Source: Bacillota bacterium (lineage in GTDB: Bacteria; Bacillota; Clostridia; Lachnospirales; Lachnospiraceae). Taken from it: a stretch of 64,000 nt of DNA. Where the stretch lies: contig JAEZMV010000002.1 in assembly GCA_023414875.1 (NCBI GenBank), positions 197,248 to 261,247 of the forward strand, in the 5' to 3' direction. Below are positions 63,890 to 64,000 of the stretch, one piece after another. The position numbers were made by a program, and so were the translations under genes. Below the pieces are notes generated by a model. The model saw nothing but the letters and a program-made list of their open reading frames with translations, had not been told where the DNA came from and searched no databases. Numbering within the stretch: position 1 is the first letter of the stretch; each line of letters begins with the position of its first letter.

Positions 63890-64000
63890 AGGTCAAGCCC
63901 TCGACCTATTAGTAACAATCAGCTACATGTGTTACCACACTTCCACCTTTGTCCTATCAACCTGATCGTCTATCAGGGGTCTTACTAGCTTGTGCTATGG
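63890..64000 (-). rRNA. 23S rRNA, 3' end (partial)
   Basis: On the minus strand the sequence ends ACTAATAGGTCGAGGGCTTGACC, the conserved 3' end of bacterial 23S rRNA, and continues beyond the window edge. The exact mature end (about 63890) is inferred from the conserved GGGCTTGACC. Confidence 0.9.

Overview
The window looks like chromosomal DNA of a low-GC, endospore-forming, motile anaerobe of the Clostridia, most likely a Lachnospiraceae member near Anaerocolumna or Lachnoclostridium. The evidence is the strong AGGAGG-type ribosome binding sites, a BofA sporulation protein, ATP-type PEP carboxykinase, a T-box-controlled methionyl-tRNA synthetase, DUF6382-FHA, DUF5702 and DUF6240 proteins, and a gram-positive style Tad pilus operon. 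The genus is an inference from gene content. I saw no prophage, transposase or CRISPR array.

Layout. 1-8.5 kb is mixed housekeeping: a cut-off serine hydrolase, a TSCPD protein overlapping murG, a HIT protein, a soluble histidine kinase, a flavodoxin/SCP2 fusion, a rhomboid protease and glycerol kinase. 8.7-20.9 kb (minus strand) is a complete tight-adherence (Tad/Flp) pilus operon in the order tadZ-like, cpaF, tadB, tadC, flp, DUF5702, TadE-like with zinc-finger repeats, prepilin peptidase, tadE, FHA. It starts from a clear sigma-A promoter near 21,040. 21-23 kb has an AraC regulator with duplicated leader DNA and divergent bofA and yaaL-like genes. 23.8-29.7 kb (minus) holds fliS, flagellin and a FliK/DUF6240-like giant, with a possible sigma-D promoter. 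30-43.9 kb holds a DUF885 lipoprotein, pckA, T-box-metG, a DUF4846-CapA fusion lipoprotein, galE, a CAP lipoprotein, an unrecognised nuclease-like protein and an S1-type protein. 44-52.2 kb holds a small alarmone synthetase, an asymmetric heterodimeric ABC exporter behind a leader peptide and terminator, and an ABC-2/LytTR/DUF3021 module. 52.6-62.8 kb holds GNAT, a two-component system, transketolase plus transaldolase, a Cache-GGDEF-EAL protein and a sirtuin. 62.9-64 kb holds seven tRNA genes downstream of the 3' end of a 23S rRNA gene, with no 5S between them.

How the genes fit together. The window carries both a surface-attachment machine (Tad pilus) and late flagellar genes, with a c-di-GMP phosphodiesterase-type protein elsewhere, so a swim-or-stick decision is plausible but not shown. 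Regulation visible in the DNA includes a methionine T-box, a probable leader-peptide attenuator ahead of the ABC exporter, and several leaders with very short upstream reading frames.

The most unusual points are the attenuator-exporter cassette at 45.1-49.1 kb, two Tad genes without an ATG/GTG/TTG start, a 152-bp near-perfect inverted repeat inside the Tad operon, and several degenerate 14-24 bp tandem arrays in intergenic DNA.
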